This document shows positions 1 through 12,100 of a DNA stretch of 48,076 bases, in pieces. Made by a program: the position numbers and the translations under genes. The stretch is from Spirogloea muscicola (taxonomy: Eukaryota; Streptophyta; Zygnematophyceae; Spirogloeales; Spirogloeaceae). Location of the stretch: the NCBI GenBank assembly GCA_009602725.1, contig WELB01000005.1, positions 81,385 to 129,460 on the forward strand. The letters run 5' to 3'. The notes under the pieces are model-generated. The model was not told the DNA's origin. It did not search any database and was given only the letters and a program-made list of their open reading frames with translations. Position 1 is the first letter of the stretch; every line of letters starts with the position of its first letter.

Positions 1-720
1 CCGCAGCCGGTGCTGCCGGACGCCGCCGCCTGGCGGGCATGGCGGTGGCCGGCCCCTCCTCGGGCCGCCGTGGCGGCAGCGGCAGCTGCCTCAGCCGGCC
101 GACACCCGCCCTCATCGACGAGCCAGCCGTGGCCGCAGCCAGAGCGCGCAGCAATCCCGGCCACCGCAAGTGCCGCCGCAAGTGGCCGCCGCTGGGAGCC
201 TCACAGCACACGGTGCAGGCCTTCGCTCGCTGCTCAGCAGGCGCCGGTGAGATGGAGCCCGCTGCAGCAAGGGCAGGCCCGCCGCTTCCACTTGGAGGCG
301 GCAGGCGGGGCGGACGGTGAGGCCATGCTCACCACCTCGCGTGGCGCGGCTGAGCACCGCCGATGCCTTCTGGCCCATGTCTTGTGCAGCATCGCCGCCT
401 CCTCGGATCGACTCAGCGAAGTTGGCAGCGGCGGCGGCCCGCAGGACCGCTGACCGGCGTGCAGGCGCTGGAGGAGCCGCCCTCCGCCGCACACAGCAAT
501 GGTGGCTGCGCCGAGCCAGCCCTGCGGTTCTGCCATGAAGCTCGCGCTCTTGCTTGCAGCATTCGCCCGAGACGCCCAGAGGCTGCGGCCATCTACAGGT
601 CCTCGGCAGAATCGGCGCTGCACGTCTCAGCGTTCCGCTCCTTTTGCTGCAGGGGCTGCGGCGAGCGGCACATCTCTCCCACCAGGAGCGGAGGACCTGC
701 AATTGCGCTCACGGAAGGCC
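1..720. other. GC-rich region upstream of the nucleotidase; no gene assigned
   Basis: This stretch is very GC-rich, so open frames occur in several frames on both strands, all with Ala/Arg/Pro-rich low-complexity translations and no recognisable domain. It most likely holds the promoter and 5' UTR of the nucleotidase. An in-frame upstream ATG at 499 would add a 74-residue Arg/Ala/Ser-rich N-terminal extension to that protein; it looks transit-peptide-like, but composition alone cannot prove this. A gene ending or starting left of the window cannot be excluded. Confidence 0.4.
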
Positions 721-3700
721 ATGGCCGACCCCTCTTCACCCGACTGGCTGCTGCCGGTAGGATGCGTTGACTTATCTGCTGCGTCGACTCTGCTGTCGGC
801 AGCCAGAAAGTCGGCGGCTGTAGAGGACGGAAACCCTCGTGCTTTTGATGAGGGAGGGCCGAGTGCCCTGGGTGGCGGCGCCCCCAGGTGGCGGAGTCCG
901 ACGAGGACACGCCGACCTGGACGAGCCGCGTGTGGGCCAGCCCCGTGGACGTCAAGCGGCGCATCTTCTGCAACCGCGCCCTCAACATGAAGGTCCGTGG
1001 CTGCTGCGGCTTGCCGGCCATTCCTTCCAAATATGGCCGAGGCTGTAAGCCGTGCTGGCCGCGGCCAGAGTGGCTCTGCAGAGCATCGTGGCGGTGGGCT
1101 TCGACATGGACTACACGCTAGCGCAGTACCGGCCGGAGACGTTCGAGACGCTGGCCTACGCTGAGACCGTCAAGAAGCTCGTGCACAAGCTTGGGTATCC
1201 TGAGGAGGTGCTACTCTTCCTCCTCGTCTGGAGTACCAGGGCACGACTCCAACTTTGACTCAGCCTGTGGCTCTGGCTTGGGCACTCGGCCCTGCTGACC
1301 TGCCCTCTGACCTACTGCAGCTGCTGAGGTGGGAGTTTGACTGGCGCTACATGGTACGTGGCCTCGTGCTGGACAAGCGGCGCGGCAACATCCTCAAGGC
1401 AAGCCAGACGAGCCCTCTCCCTGCACCAGCTGCTGTATCTGGCCACACTCCTGTGGTGGTCAGCGCAAAAGCTCAGCACAAGCTGCCTCGCTTGGCCAGA
1501 GGTTAATGGGCCTTCGTGAGCGCCGGCCTTGCCTAGACCTTTTCGTGCTGCTTCTTGGCGCTGCTGCCGCCACTTTGACTACTGCTTGGACCCTGCTTGT
1601 TACTTTTTTGCAGTGCAGATGGACCGGCACAAGTACGTGAAGGTAGCATATCACGGCTTCCGGGAGCTGCTCCGTGAGGAACGCATGGGCACGTACGCCG
1701 GCGGCGGAGAGTCGTTTGACGAGCCAGACTATGCGCTCATCGACACGCTCTTCTCCCTTGCCGAGGCCTACCTCTTCGCACAGCTCGTCGACTACTGCGA
1801 CGCGCACCCAAATGCCCTCCTGGGCAAAGAGTGAGGACTTGCCCATGTGGACAGTCTGATGCAATTGACCTTTATGAATGTCAGCCAACGACTTCTGGCA
1901 AGAGATGAAAGACATCCCCAACATGAGTCATGCTGTACATGCTATTGCTTCGTCATGGGCAGTACTCGGCCCCCAAGTCCTTGCATACTGGGCCACATCT
2001 GTACTTAAGTTGCTGCTCATTACTGGAGCTCATCAGTCCCTTGGCCAGGGTAGACATGGTTATAAAGAGGGGTGCGCAGCTGATGCCCTCTTTAGCTCAG
2101 ACTTCTTAGAGTGCATGGAGCTTCTTGGAGACTCAGTTGTCTTAGAGATACTGCTGGAGGGACTCAATTCACGTGCTCCTGGTTGTGCCGCAGCTACGCT
2201 AAGATCTACAAGGACGTGCGCGCAGCCGTGGACCTCTGCCACCGGGACGGAACGCTGAAGAAGGCGGTCGCTGCCGACCCTGCCCTGTGAGGCCACCTGC
2301 CACCTCCCTACCTGCCACCTCCCTGTCCCACCAGCACACCGCCAATCTTACAGATTAGCCGCCTATGGATGATGTTCAGGGCAGCAAATTACTTAGTGTG
2401 TCTGCTATATTACTTGTCCTAGCTCCAGTAGATCTGGATCTCTGCTTGTCGACTCGTTCACACCAATCATTCCTGGTCGCTCAGATATATCCACAAGGAC
2501 GACCACATCGTGCCCATGCTGAAGATGCTGCGTGACTCGGGCCGCATGACCTTCATCGTGACCAACAGGTGGGGACCTGACGTGCTTGGACATCCAGGTG
2601 CCTCCAATTTGTATTGGTGGAACTCTTGCAGCCGCTGACACTCTCAGCTGTATTCTGCCCAAACGCACACCGGCAATTGTGACAAACATGCAAGTTGTCC
2701 ACCTGACAATCGTATTGACGTGACTTCCATTGTCATCGGCTTTGTGACGTAGACAGTATATTTTCAATTTCTAAACTGAATGCAAGACATGATTGGGTGT
2801 TGCATGTGCAGCCTGTGGGACTACACACATGTGGTTATGAATTACCTGTGTGGCAAGTGCGGAACGGACGGCGGCATACCTCGGGACGACACTTGGCTTG
2901 AGCACTTTGATGTTTGCATCACTGGCAGTGCCAAGCCCGCCTTCTTCTTGGATGGCAGCCGCGCACCCATCTTTCAGGTTGCAACCTCCAGCGGACTGCT
3001 GGCAAACACGGACGATGGCAGCCCTTTGGCGCAGGTCAGTGGGCTTGCCCTCCTCATCCCGTAGAATGAGTGCAATTTGACCAAGATTTGCAGTTGTAGA
3101 GTTGTGCTTAGGCAGAGATGCACGCATCACTTTGAGATACTACAGAGTCACACTTTACTATACATGAAGCTGTAGCTCACAATCTTGGAGATGCTTGTAT
3201 GCACCTTCCTGTAGGTGGGAGACGTCTGCAGTCGTCCATCTCTTGGCCATAACATACATGAAGGGTGCAGAGTTTTCCAGGTATAGGGTGTTGTTGCTAA
3301 AGCGTACTGCTGATTTACCTCAGTCCACACGCCCCTACCAAATACAGAATCTCAGTGAAGGTGCTCTGATCTAGGAGCTCCAGGAAGCATGTAGAATTAT
3401 TTTAGTGACCAGCATGGCACGCGGTGCTCCTTGCTGCATGTTTTGCCCTCAACTCGTGCAAGGGTGATCCAGGCCCCCAACAATCTTGCATCATGCAGGG
3501 CGGCAGCGTTGCCCACCTGCATCGGATGCTCGGAATTGCTAATGGGTCGCAGGTTTGCGGATGTCTGATCTCCTCCATGTGCAAGCGCTTTGCCTTCCTA
3601 TCAGTCTGCTTAGCTTCTCATGAAGCCTCACAACATTCACAACGACGTGCATAGTGCCATGTTTGCATGCCTGTAACTTTCACGGGGCACTGCCTCATGC

Positions 3701-5004
3701 TGTTTTGATGCCACTCAGCTACTGAGGCTTTCCCGAGGCTGCTTCCTGCAGGTCCTGTATGTGGGTGACCATATCTATGGCGACATCCTTCGCAGCAAGA
3801 AGCAGATGGGCAAGCTTCTGATGCAAGCCTTGATCCTCGTGCTCTGCTTGCAAATATCTGGAATCTGGAGAAGCTATGTGATTGTTTTCTGAGCAATCAT
3901 AGGCACACCCTTAGTCGTTGTCTTGCTTACTTTTGAAGCACCATTGGCCTGTCTACCAGGTTGGAGAACCATGCTAGTTGTGCCAGAGCTTGCCAGAGAG
4001 CTACAGCTACTTCGGCAGACACAAATCATCCGCAGGGTGCGTATGCTGGCCAAACCAGGCTGCCAAAACTCTAGCGGAATGTTGCCCAAGTGTTCTGGTC
4101 AGCGATATCACTTGACTCATGACCAATTGCACTGATTCAAGCATCATGTCACCTGTCACTGGATGTGGTTTGCACCCAGTAGGTAGCCGTGTTATCTCCT
4201 GTCTGCTGCAGTGATGGTCGAATTGCTGGTTGCCAATAACAGGAGTTCCACGCACTCCGGCAGCAACGTGATGCTCTTGATGACTCCATCCAGCGACTTG
4301 AGTGGGCCATTAAGTACGCATTGCAATATTGTTTTGTGACAGTCCCCATACAAGCAGCTCACCAGGCTGCATACTGCTGTCATATATATTGCCAGCTCCT
4401 CTTACACTGTGACTGGCCATTGGGCAGACTCGAAGATAGCACCGAGGAAAGCAGAGCTGAATTCATTCACGACATCAAGAATCTGCAGGTGAGGCCTCAG
4501 ATTTACCCCCCTGCTTATGTGATTAAGCATGCCGTGCAGAGTAGGGAAGCTTGATACATGAGTGAAGTCTTTCATGTCAGCACATCCAAATCTCACTGAG
4601 GACGTGATTCCTGATGCAGGTGCAGCGCGATGCTGTTCGGGAGCTGCATCGCAGGGCTCAGCAGGACTGCCACCAGATGGTAGAGCAGCTTGCAGCTTGC
4701 CATTTCTTTGCGCTGTTCTTTGACCCTTCTGGCCCTGTAGAAGCTGTAGGCCAATGAGAAGTGCACCTCACATCAGGTGTGTGTAAGTTGAGTGTGTCCG
4801 TCAATTCCTTTGATGCAGTTCCACAGAGTTTGGGGCCAACTCATGAAGACCGGGTACCAGAACTCTCGATTTGCACACCAAGTTGAACGCTTTGCCTGCT
4901 TGTACACGAGCCATGTGGGAAACTTGTGCTACTACTCACCAGACAAGTCATATCGCACCTGCGAGGACCTGCTTCCTCACGAGTTCGACATCATTGACAT
5001 GTAA
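721..5004 (+). CDS. HAD-superfamily 5'-nucleotidase (cN-II / NT5DC type), 15 exons, complete
   Basis: Likely hydrolyses purine 5'-monophosphates (IMP/GMP-type) in the cytosol; the substrate is inferred from the family. Exons: 721-756, 888-992, 1082-1207, 1321-1398, 1619-1830, 2194-2286, 2485-2568, 2812-3034, 3499-3552, 3752-3809, 3960-4036, 4243-4313, 4428-4488, 4620-4679, 4819-5004; total 1524 nt, 507 aa. HAD motif I is VGFDMDYTLAQY (nucleophile D55, D57), motif II FIVTNS (T243), motif III SAKPAFF (K286), motif IV YVGDHIYGDI (D343, D348). The family signatures DWRYMVRGLVLDK and YKDVRAAVDLCHRDGT are also present. The C-terminus, from WGQLMKTGYQNSRFAHQ to the stop, matches plant homologues in layout. 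Introns 4 and 10 have GC donors (G|GCAAGC). The start at 721 (MADPSSPDW...) is the simplest choice; an in-frame ATG at 499 is the alternative. All catalytic residues are present, so it should be active. Confidence 0.93.
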
Positions 5005-6194
5005 GGCGCTGCTGCTGCCAAAAAGTCTGACAGGCCAGAATGATATCGGCAGCCGCACGTTTCCAGTAGTATAATATTCAGCTGCAGGCTGCAGATCTGT
5101 CTGCTCAATACTGAAAGTAGCCCACTTTTTGTGCAGAGTGGAAGGACCTGTCCTGCCAACGATTTGTACAGAGGATGGCACACCATCAAAGGTTCACACG
5201 TAGAGCACATTCGCAGCTCTTTCATTTGTAGCAAAGGTAGGCATAAAGCCTCCAATGAAGGCAAGTAGAGAGTATGTAAGTTTAGCTGCTGAATGTGCAG
5301 CTTGACTTGACTTTCTTAACGCACGCAGCTTAGAGAAACTCTCAGAGAAAAGCTCAACTTGTACACTGTTGAATAATTTCCTTATACATGGAATTTGGAA
5401 TGTGCTTCAGGCAAAACCTTTCCCTTATGTAGCGAGTGCGAGACGGATGAGAAGACCTGGACTGAATCACAATGACTGGAAACATAATTACAGTTTTTCT
5501 AGCAAAAAATTGCGGAACTGCCGGAATGGATGAGGTGCTGCTACTCAATCACATAAAAGTGGAAATCTGGCCCCCAGCTTTGCATCAAGTAAACTACAAA
5601 AATGCATGTAACTCCTACTTTGTGCAACAACGTGCACAATCTGAGCTGCCTAGGCTGGCGACCATTAGACAGTCTCACAAGCCAAGGAAAAATAAGTCTG
5701 CCACTAGAATTGAGTGAGTCATTCACACCTGATCGAGGAAACAAGAAGTGTTCAAGGATACAAAAAAGTGACCTGCCTACCGGACCTGCACGGTTGTCTG
5801 TACAGGAGCAATGTGAGTGTTAGGCATCGCATGATTATCAGGTGTCATGTGATTTTGCAGTGGCGCACTTCGCCTAGCCGGGGGGCTGCTTGCTGGAGCT
5901 TTGGGCATGCCCTGCAGCTGCAGTCGACCTGCATTATGGCCATCTGCGTTGCTCACGCTGTCAAAGGACGAAGCCCTTGGGAGTTGTGCAGCCCGCCTTC
6001 CTAGGCTGCCTTTGCTCTGGCCCCTCAATACCTGCACGGGGGCTGCAAATAACATGAGGACATAGCTTCGTGCACAAACTTCAAAGAAGGCTCCAAAAAG
6101 TAGCATGCAAGATATCAGTGCTCTTCAATAACCAAGAATAGCCAAGTTTACCAAGCAATGTGAACAAGGCGTGGACACCTTGGACCATGACATT
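5005..6194. other. Convergent intergenic region (3' UTRs)
   Basis: Lies between the stop codons of the nucleotidase (+) and the REC/CLU gene (-). It is AT-richer than the flanking exons and contains only short, unremarkable open frames. It should hold both 3' UTRs; TGTAA-type sequences, the usual green-algal poly(A) signal, occur near 5275 and 5608 on the plus strand, but I cannot tell which is used. Confidence 0.5.
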
Positions 6195-9100
6195 CTATTG
6201 CACGCTTATAGACTTTACGGACTCTAGACGCACCTCAGGTTGATTTGAGTGGCTCCCTGCCTTCTGACGACGATTGCGGTGTCGTTTGGTTACCACAGTG
6301 AAACCATCCCCATCCAAGGACTTCTCTTGGTCTTCAGAAGATACACTGCATGCGCTGCTGCAGTCCTGCTTGTGCCCACTGCTTGAACAAGTGCATATCG
6401 ACATGGTCAGGGGGTAGAATGTACTATGACCCTTATGTCATGCCGGTTCTCATGCAGAGCATCTTAAGAAGAGGCACAAGACTGCCAAACAAAGCAACAA
6501 CATCTAACAGGATGCTAGTCTGACGCTTCAAGTTTCTGTGGGCAGCATGTAGAGCTCAATCATTACCACACAAGTACTGGTGGCTTGTAACAGACAGATA
6601 GAGACAGACAGAGTATGACTTCGGGGTTTGCGCTGCACCTGCTGTTGTCACTGTTGTAGGGACTCTCCCCAAGTGCATTGTCGCTAGCAGCTGCCGAAAT
6701 AGAGGGTCGTTCATCAGAGTGAGTAGTGTCCAGCTCAGACTTTACTCGTCGGAGAACCTCGACCCCGTCCATGCTGTCTGCTGGCAGGGCCCTTTGGGAG
6801 GCCATCTCGCCAGCGCCTGACGCCTCCACCCTTGACATACCCAGGCCGTCAGTCTCTGTCCACGATGGTGGCAACTCCGCACCTAGCAAATCGGTCGTGC
6901 AGCCGACGGTTTCAGACGGGTCCACCTCAGGCTGCTGCTTGCTCTCCTCCAGACTGGCCCAGGACTGAATTGCTGGAGCAATGGTCTGCAAGGTGGGCTG
7001 CTTGTCTGCCATATCCATCAGATCACTTGCTGGTGCCTCCACCTGTTTGTCCTGCGAATCAGCTTCGTGGTCTTCTTTCAACGTCTCACGTCCACTGTCG
7101 CCCTGCGGCAAAATTTCAACTGCTTGCCCGAGGCCTGTAGAGATGTCATCAGCTGTCGTTATTGAGGCTCCATCCACCACCCCGCTCTCAGCAGTTGCAA
7201 GGGCTGCTGCAGGCTTCTCCATCTCATTGCCACTGCTGACCTGCTGGCACACATCGTCGGAGGGTAGTATGTAAATGACACAAGTAGGACAGTGATGTAG
7301 CAAGACATATGCAGACAACACCCAAACGCTCCATCCCGCCCTCATTGCCATCTCAAAGGCGAGATGCTAATGCTAGATACACCAACTTCAGGCTAAGGCC
7401 TGGTCATTTGCCACCATCATCCAGAGTAATTCATCCTCGCGCCCAACAATCCCTCAGAAACCTCTTGTCATGATGATGTCCATGACTATCTGGCACCTTC
7501 ACAGAGCTTCGCTGGTCCTCGACTGCTCACCTTTGCTGCCTTGTTAGTCCCTTGTTCCGCGTTAGGGGCCCAAACGCAACCAGGTACATATTCGACTGCG
7601 TTTGGGTTCATGGAGGCCTGCTTCACTGTAGCTCCAGGCACAAACTCTGCTGCATTGGGGTTCATGAGGGTTGGCGACGTTGGTGAGATAGAAGGGCCTG
7701 CACGAGGAGCAATCGCCTGAAGATGCTGGAGCTGTGGAGGCGGCCGCTGCATGTAGAGAGGGTAGATTGGAGCTATGGGCAGCGGGGGCGCATGGAAGGG
7801 CCGCATGGGGCCTGACACTTGCGGCCCCATGGCTGGCGGGCTGGCAATCAAGCCGGGCAGGACGTTCGCCGAACCATGCGGCACCTGCATCACAGGGGGA
7901 GCGAATCCAGGCCTGTCCAACCACACAAGCACAGCGAGCAACACGTCAAGGTGCGGTATCTCGAGTGTAATGGCCATTCCGTTAGCAGCATCATAGACTG
8001 CCCGATGAGCACAAGCACAGATCTACAGTTGCACCTTACGCTATGCCCCACCAAATCATGACACTTACCTGCAAAGGGGCGTGAGTGGCAAAGCTGGGCG
8101 CTTGGGCAAGGAACCTTTCGGTCGCACCTGGTCAGAGGATCACACAAACAGGCTTGTGTTTTCACATGGTCAAGGACGGGATGACCGACTAACCATAAAC
8201 CAACAGACCACGATGCCAAGAGCACCCAAACAACGTGCAATATGTGCACAACCATACCTGATTGCCATGCGCCCCATAGGCGAGGTCACCGGAGTGTGGA
8301 TTGCCTGAGCTGACTGCTGGCTTTAGAGGTGAGATCTCGGCAGACCCTGGAGGTTGGACCGGTGGGACTGTCAAGGGTTTGAATGGAACAGCGGCAGCCG
8401 AGAGCCGCTGCTTCAGCTCCTGTGTGCCCTCCTTTGGCAGTGGGGCTGAGCTCTCTGGTCCCATCACGTCCTCTTTTGTGTCTTCCACAGGTAGACTGTC
8501 CGCAGCTCCTGCAAGCATAGCAGCGCCTGCACTCCTGCTTCGCCACGCTTGGTCCTGCTCCCCGGGCCCACATGTGTCCTGCCCATCCACTTTGACGTGG
8601 CCGTTGCTCGTGCACTCATGAGCAGCGACCGGAGCAGGGAGCTCATTCAGCAGCTTCCGTGCAGCATCCTTGTACGAGATGGCTGATGTAGATCTGGCCA
8701 GCTGGCCGGGCAGAGGGGGGTTGGTGATGACGGGGGCTGGAGTAGAGGCCTGTGATCTCTTGAGCTCCAGCCTCTCAGGGAGCTGCTTTACTGAAGGCAG
8801 CTCCTTGTCAGCTGCTGCAAGTGCCAGCATCTCCTTGCCATCAGTACCAGTCCTAGAGGTAGTCTTGGTAGTGCTTGCCGCTGGGACTGGCAGTGCAACT
8901 GCAGGAATGGCTGCTGGGGGCTCCTGCAGCTCACTGACAGTCGCTGACGATTTTGCTGGGGGCTCCTGCAGCTCACTGACAGTTGCTGCCGATCTCGTGC
9001 TGGCCTTTGCCGCCGGCGGGCTCGCTACCTGAAGGAGCTGATGTGCCACCAGGCTGCTGCTTCTTCGGCGGACATGGTGCTTGTCACCAGTAGCCAGCCC

Positions 9101-12100
9101 TGTACTTTTGGCAGTCATTCTTGGACCTGGGCGATCCATCTCGCGAGCGACTACTCGGCCAGGCTGAGGCCGCCGCTGCTGCCACCTGGAGGAGCTCACG
9201 GCGAGCCTGCCAGCGACCGCCATGCCTGACTTTCTGGCAGGTACCGCCTCTTGCCAACCCTCATCGCTGTCGTCCACCACCACCATGCTCTGCTCAGTCG
9301 CCTCCGCAGGAGACGATGGTGCGGGTCTCACCTGGCCCGCCACAGTCGACTGTTCGTCGGCATTACTGCTGACAGAAGCCAAAGGGAAGGCCAAGCCAAG
9401 AGCAGGCTCAGTGCTTGCATCAGGCACACCATCCTCGTCGCTGGAGCAGGAGGAGATGATGTCCTCGTCCCATGCAGTCCGCTGCACGACCGGCGGCGCA
9501 ACTCCTTTGCCACTCCTTGACTGCGACAGAGGTGACAGACCCACACGTCAGCGCCCTTCCTGAGGTTATCCAACATCTCCCACTACAACCGACTCATGAG
9601 TTGGCATGCACTCATAAACACAACTGCTGGAGGTCGTGCTGTACATTAGTCCGACGAGCCTTCTTGCGGGGCTGCTCCCTCGCCTCTGATATCTCCTTCT
9701 TCGCCTCTCCTTCCTTAGCATTTATGAACTCCAGAAGATCGGAGACACTTAGATGCCCCTTGCTAGCAATGCTTGCATCCGGCTTGGGAGCCCCGGTCCT
9801 TGCTGCCTCCTGCTGCTCAGCGGCCTTGGAGTCAAAGTAATCCAGCCAAGCAGCAGCGTCCTGTCCAAATCCATCGACAAAACGTCCAAATGGTGGAAAT
9901 GAGGAGCTGCAGTAGACAACAAGCACCTCTGAAACTGCCAACCAACCATTGCAAGGCCTCCAACAGCGTCTCATAATCACTTCTGATTAAGGTCAAGTGC
10001 GCAGGATAACCTGGGTCCTAAGGTCGTCTGGCCCCAACTTGGTCTGTAAAATCTTCAGGGTGGTTTGCTCATGCTGTACTGACAGCGTGTACGCGTCCAT
10101 AAGGGATAGAGCAATTGCGATTGCGTGGTAACTAGCAGCAGTCTGCCATCACCCACTCCATGAGCAAATCATTGCAAGTCGTTTTGTTGCAGTTCAGTCT
10201 CAAAAAAATTGCTCTTGAAAAGGTTTGCAAGATGAGATTTCAAAACACGTAATGTGTTATTGCAAAGGCATGCTAATGCTGGCCTACACAATTCCCTTCA
10301 ATTACATGACCTGGAACAAGTACGCACCTGAATGTGATCGGGCCCCAACAGCCTCTGATTGCACTTGAGAGCCTCGTGAAGATACCGAAGAGCCACATGG
10401 ACATTCCCCAGTCCTTCCTCCATCATTGCAACATTGATGTATGTAGCAGCTGTGTTGGGATGTGCAGGCCCACATGTAAGATGCAGTAAGTACAGAGCCC
10501 TGTGCACATACCTGCATCCAGGTAGTTAGAAGGCACGTGTAAGTTTTTGACAGCACCACAACCAGCATAGTACAGAAAGATAGTCTGATACATTGTCATG
10601 GCAGCTCTGAACACTCCACAGCAAGGAATGCAGAGCCTCCAAGAGCCAGCTCTCAGTTTGACATAGCAACCCAGGATGGGCAGCAAACAGATACACATAG
10701 CCGGTATGATGGGACTACGTTAAAACTCTGAGTAGATTAATCATGACTGGACAATTAGATCAGATATTGCACAGGACAGTGCGAACATGGAAGCTTATAT
10801 ACTTGAGGGCAAGCTCCGTGTGCTGGAGGCGATAGTAAAAAACAGCAAGGTCACCATAGCTCTTCATTGTATCTGGATGGTCCAAACCCAGCTCCCTCTC
10901 ATTTATGTCCAACGCTTTCTGCTGGTAGATCATAGCCTGCAGCAGCACAAGGACGCACCACAAGCAACAGCCTAGATCTGTGAGCAACTAATCTGCTTGT
11001 AGAAGCACCAATTCAAGTGAGCTTGAGCGAGGGGCAAATGCACACATCAATGCTATGTAGTCCACACCAGAAACAGGATTGCGCAACCACCATCACTGTC
11101 TCCGCTTACGTCGATGGACGCTTTTCTTGTGAGCAACTCTATAAACTCACCTGATTGAAATCACCAGTGTGGTACAGGACAACAGCTAAGAGGCTGTAGG
11201 CGCCTGCTGTCATCCGGTGATAAGGTCCACAGACTGCAATGAGCCTTGCCAGTGCCTATGCAAGGACAGCCCAAACAAGCAACTTTTGAGCAACATCATG
11301 CAGATGCTAATGTAAGATGCTGTTCAGCAAGTTCTGCACTGCTTCATAGTCTGACCTTCATAATCTGACCTATCAGAGTAAAGCAAATGGATCATGTTAG
11401 CAACGGTGTCAAGTCACGAGCTCCTCACACAACTAGCTATAACCAAAGGGAGTACAGAAGTAAGACTTCCAACCTTGGTGCCAAACGACACGGCATCATC
11501 AAGCTTTCCCTTATCCAATGCCGTCTTTGACGACTCAAGCAGCGAACGTCCATCTGCTGAAGTGCACGCAACATGCTGAAACAAGCAGCAACAAGGGAGG
11601 AGGCTGACATTCAGGGCACACACCACATAAGATCGACTCCTCGTTACACCGCCAAGAAGCACAAGTAGAAGCATGTGTGCTGCCCTGCCTGTGGCTGCAC
11701 ATGATGGACTTGAGGCCCAGTCTACAACAGAATGATGTTTTGCGTTGTAGCTGCCATGTGTAATAGAAGATTGCAGAGGCAGCCAATTGTTGACACCTTG
11801 AAGACAGGAAACATGCTGATGATGTCTATACTCCTGAATGGTGTTGACGTGCCAAAGTCAAAGTCTCTTGCAGCAACCTCAATCCCCATCTGTACAAAAT
11901 GACAGATTCACATAAAGCTTAGATGGGCCATGGAGCAACTCCTTTAAAAGGATATCAAAAGGTGACAGAAGAAGAAGACAGCTGCTGTGTAGCACTCATA
12001 AGGCACAAATATCGTTGCCGGAGCTTTGCCACGCTGAGAATGATGACCTTGCCTGCTTTGCTCTGCATGCAACGTCAGATCTTACCTTGTGGCATAGGCT

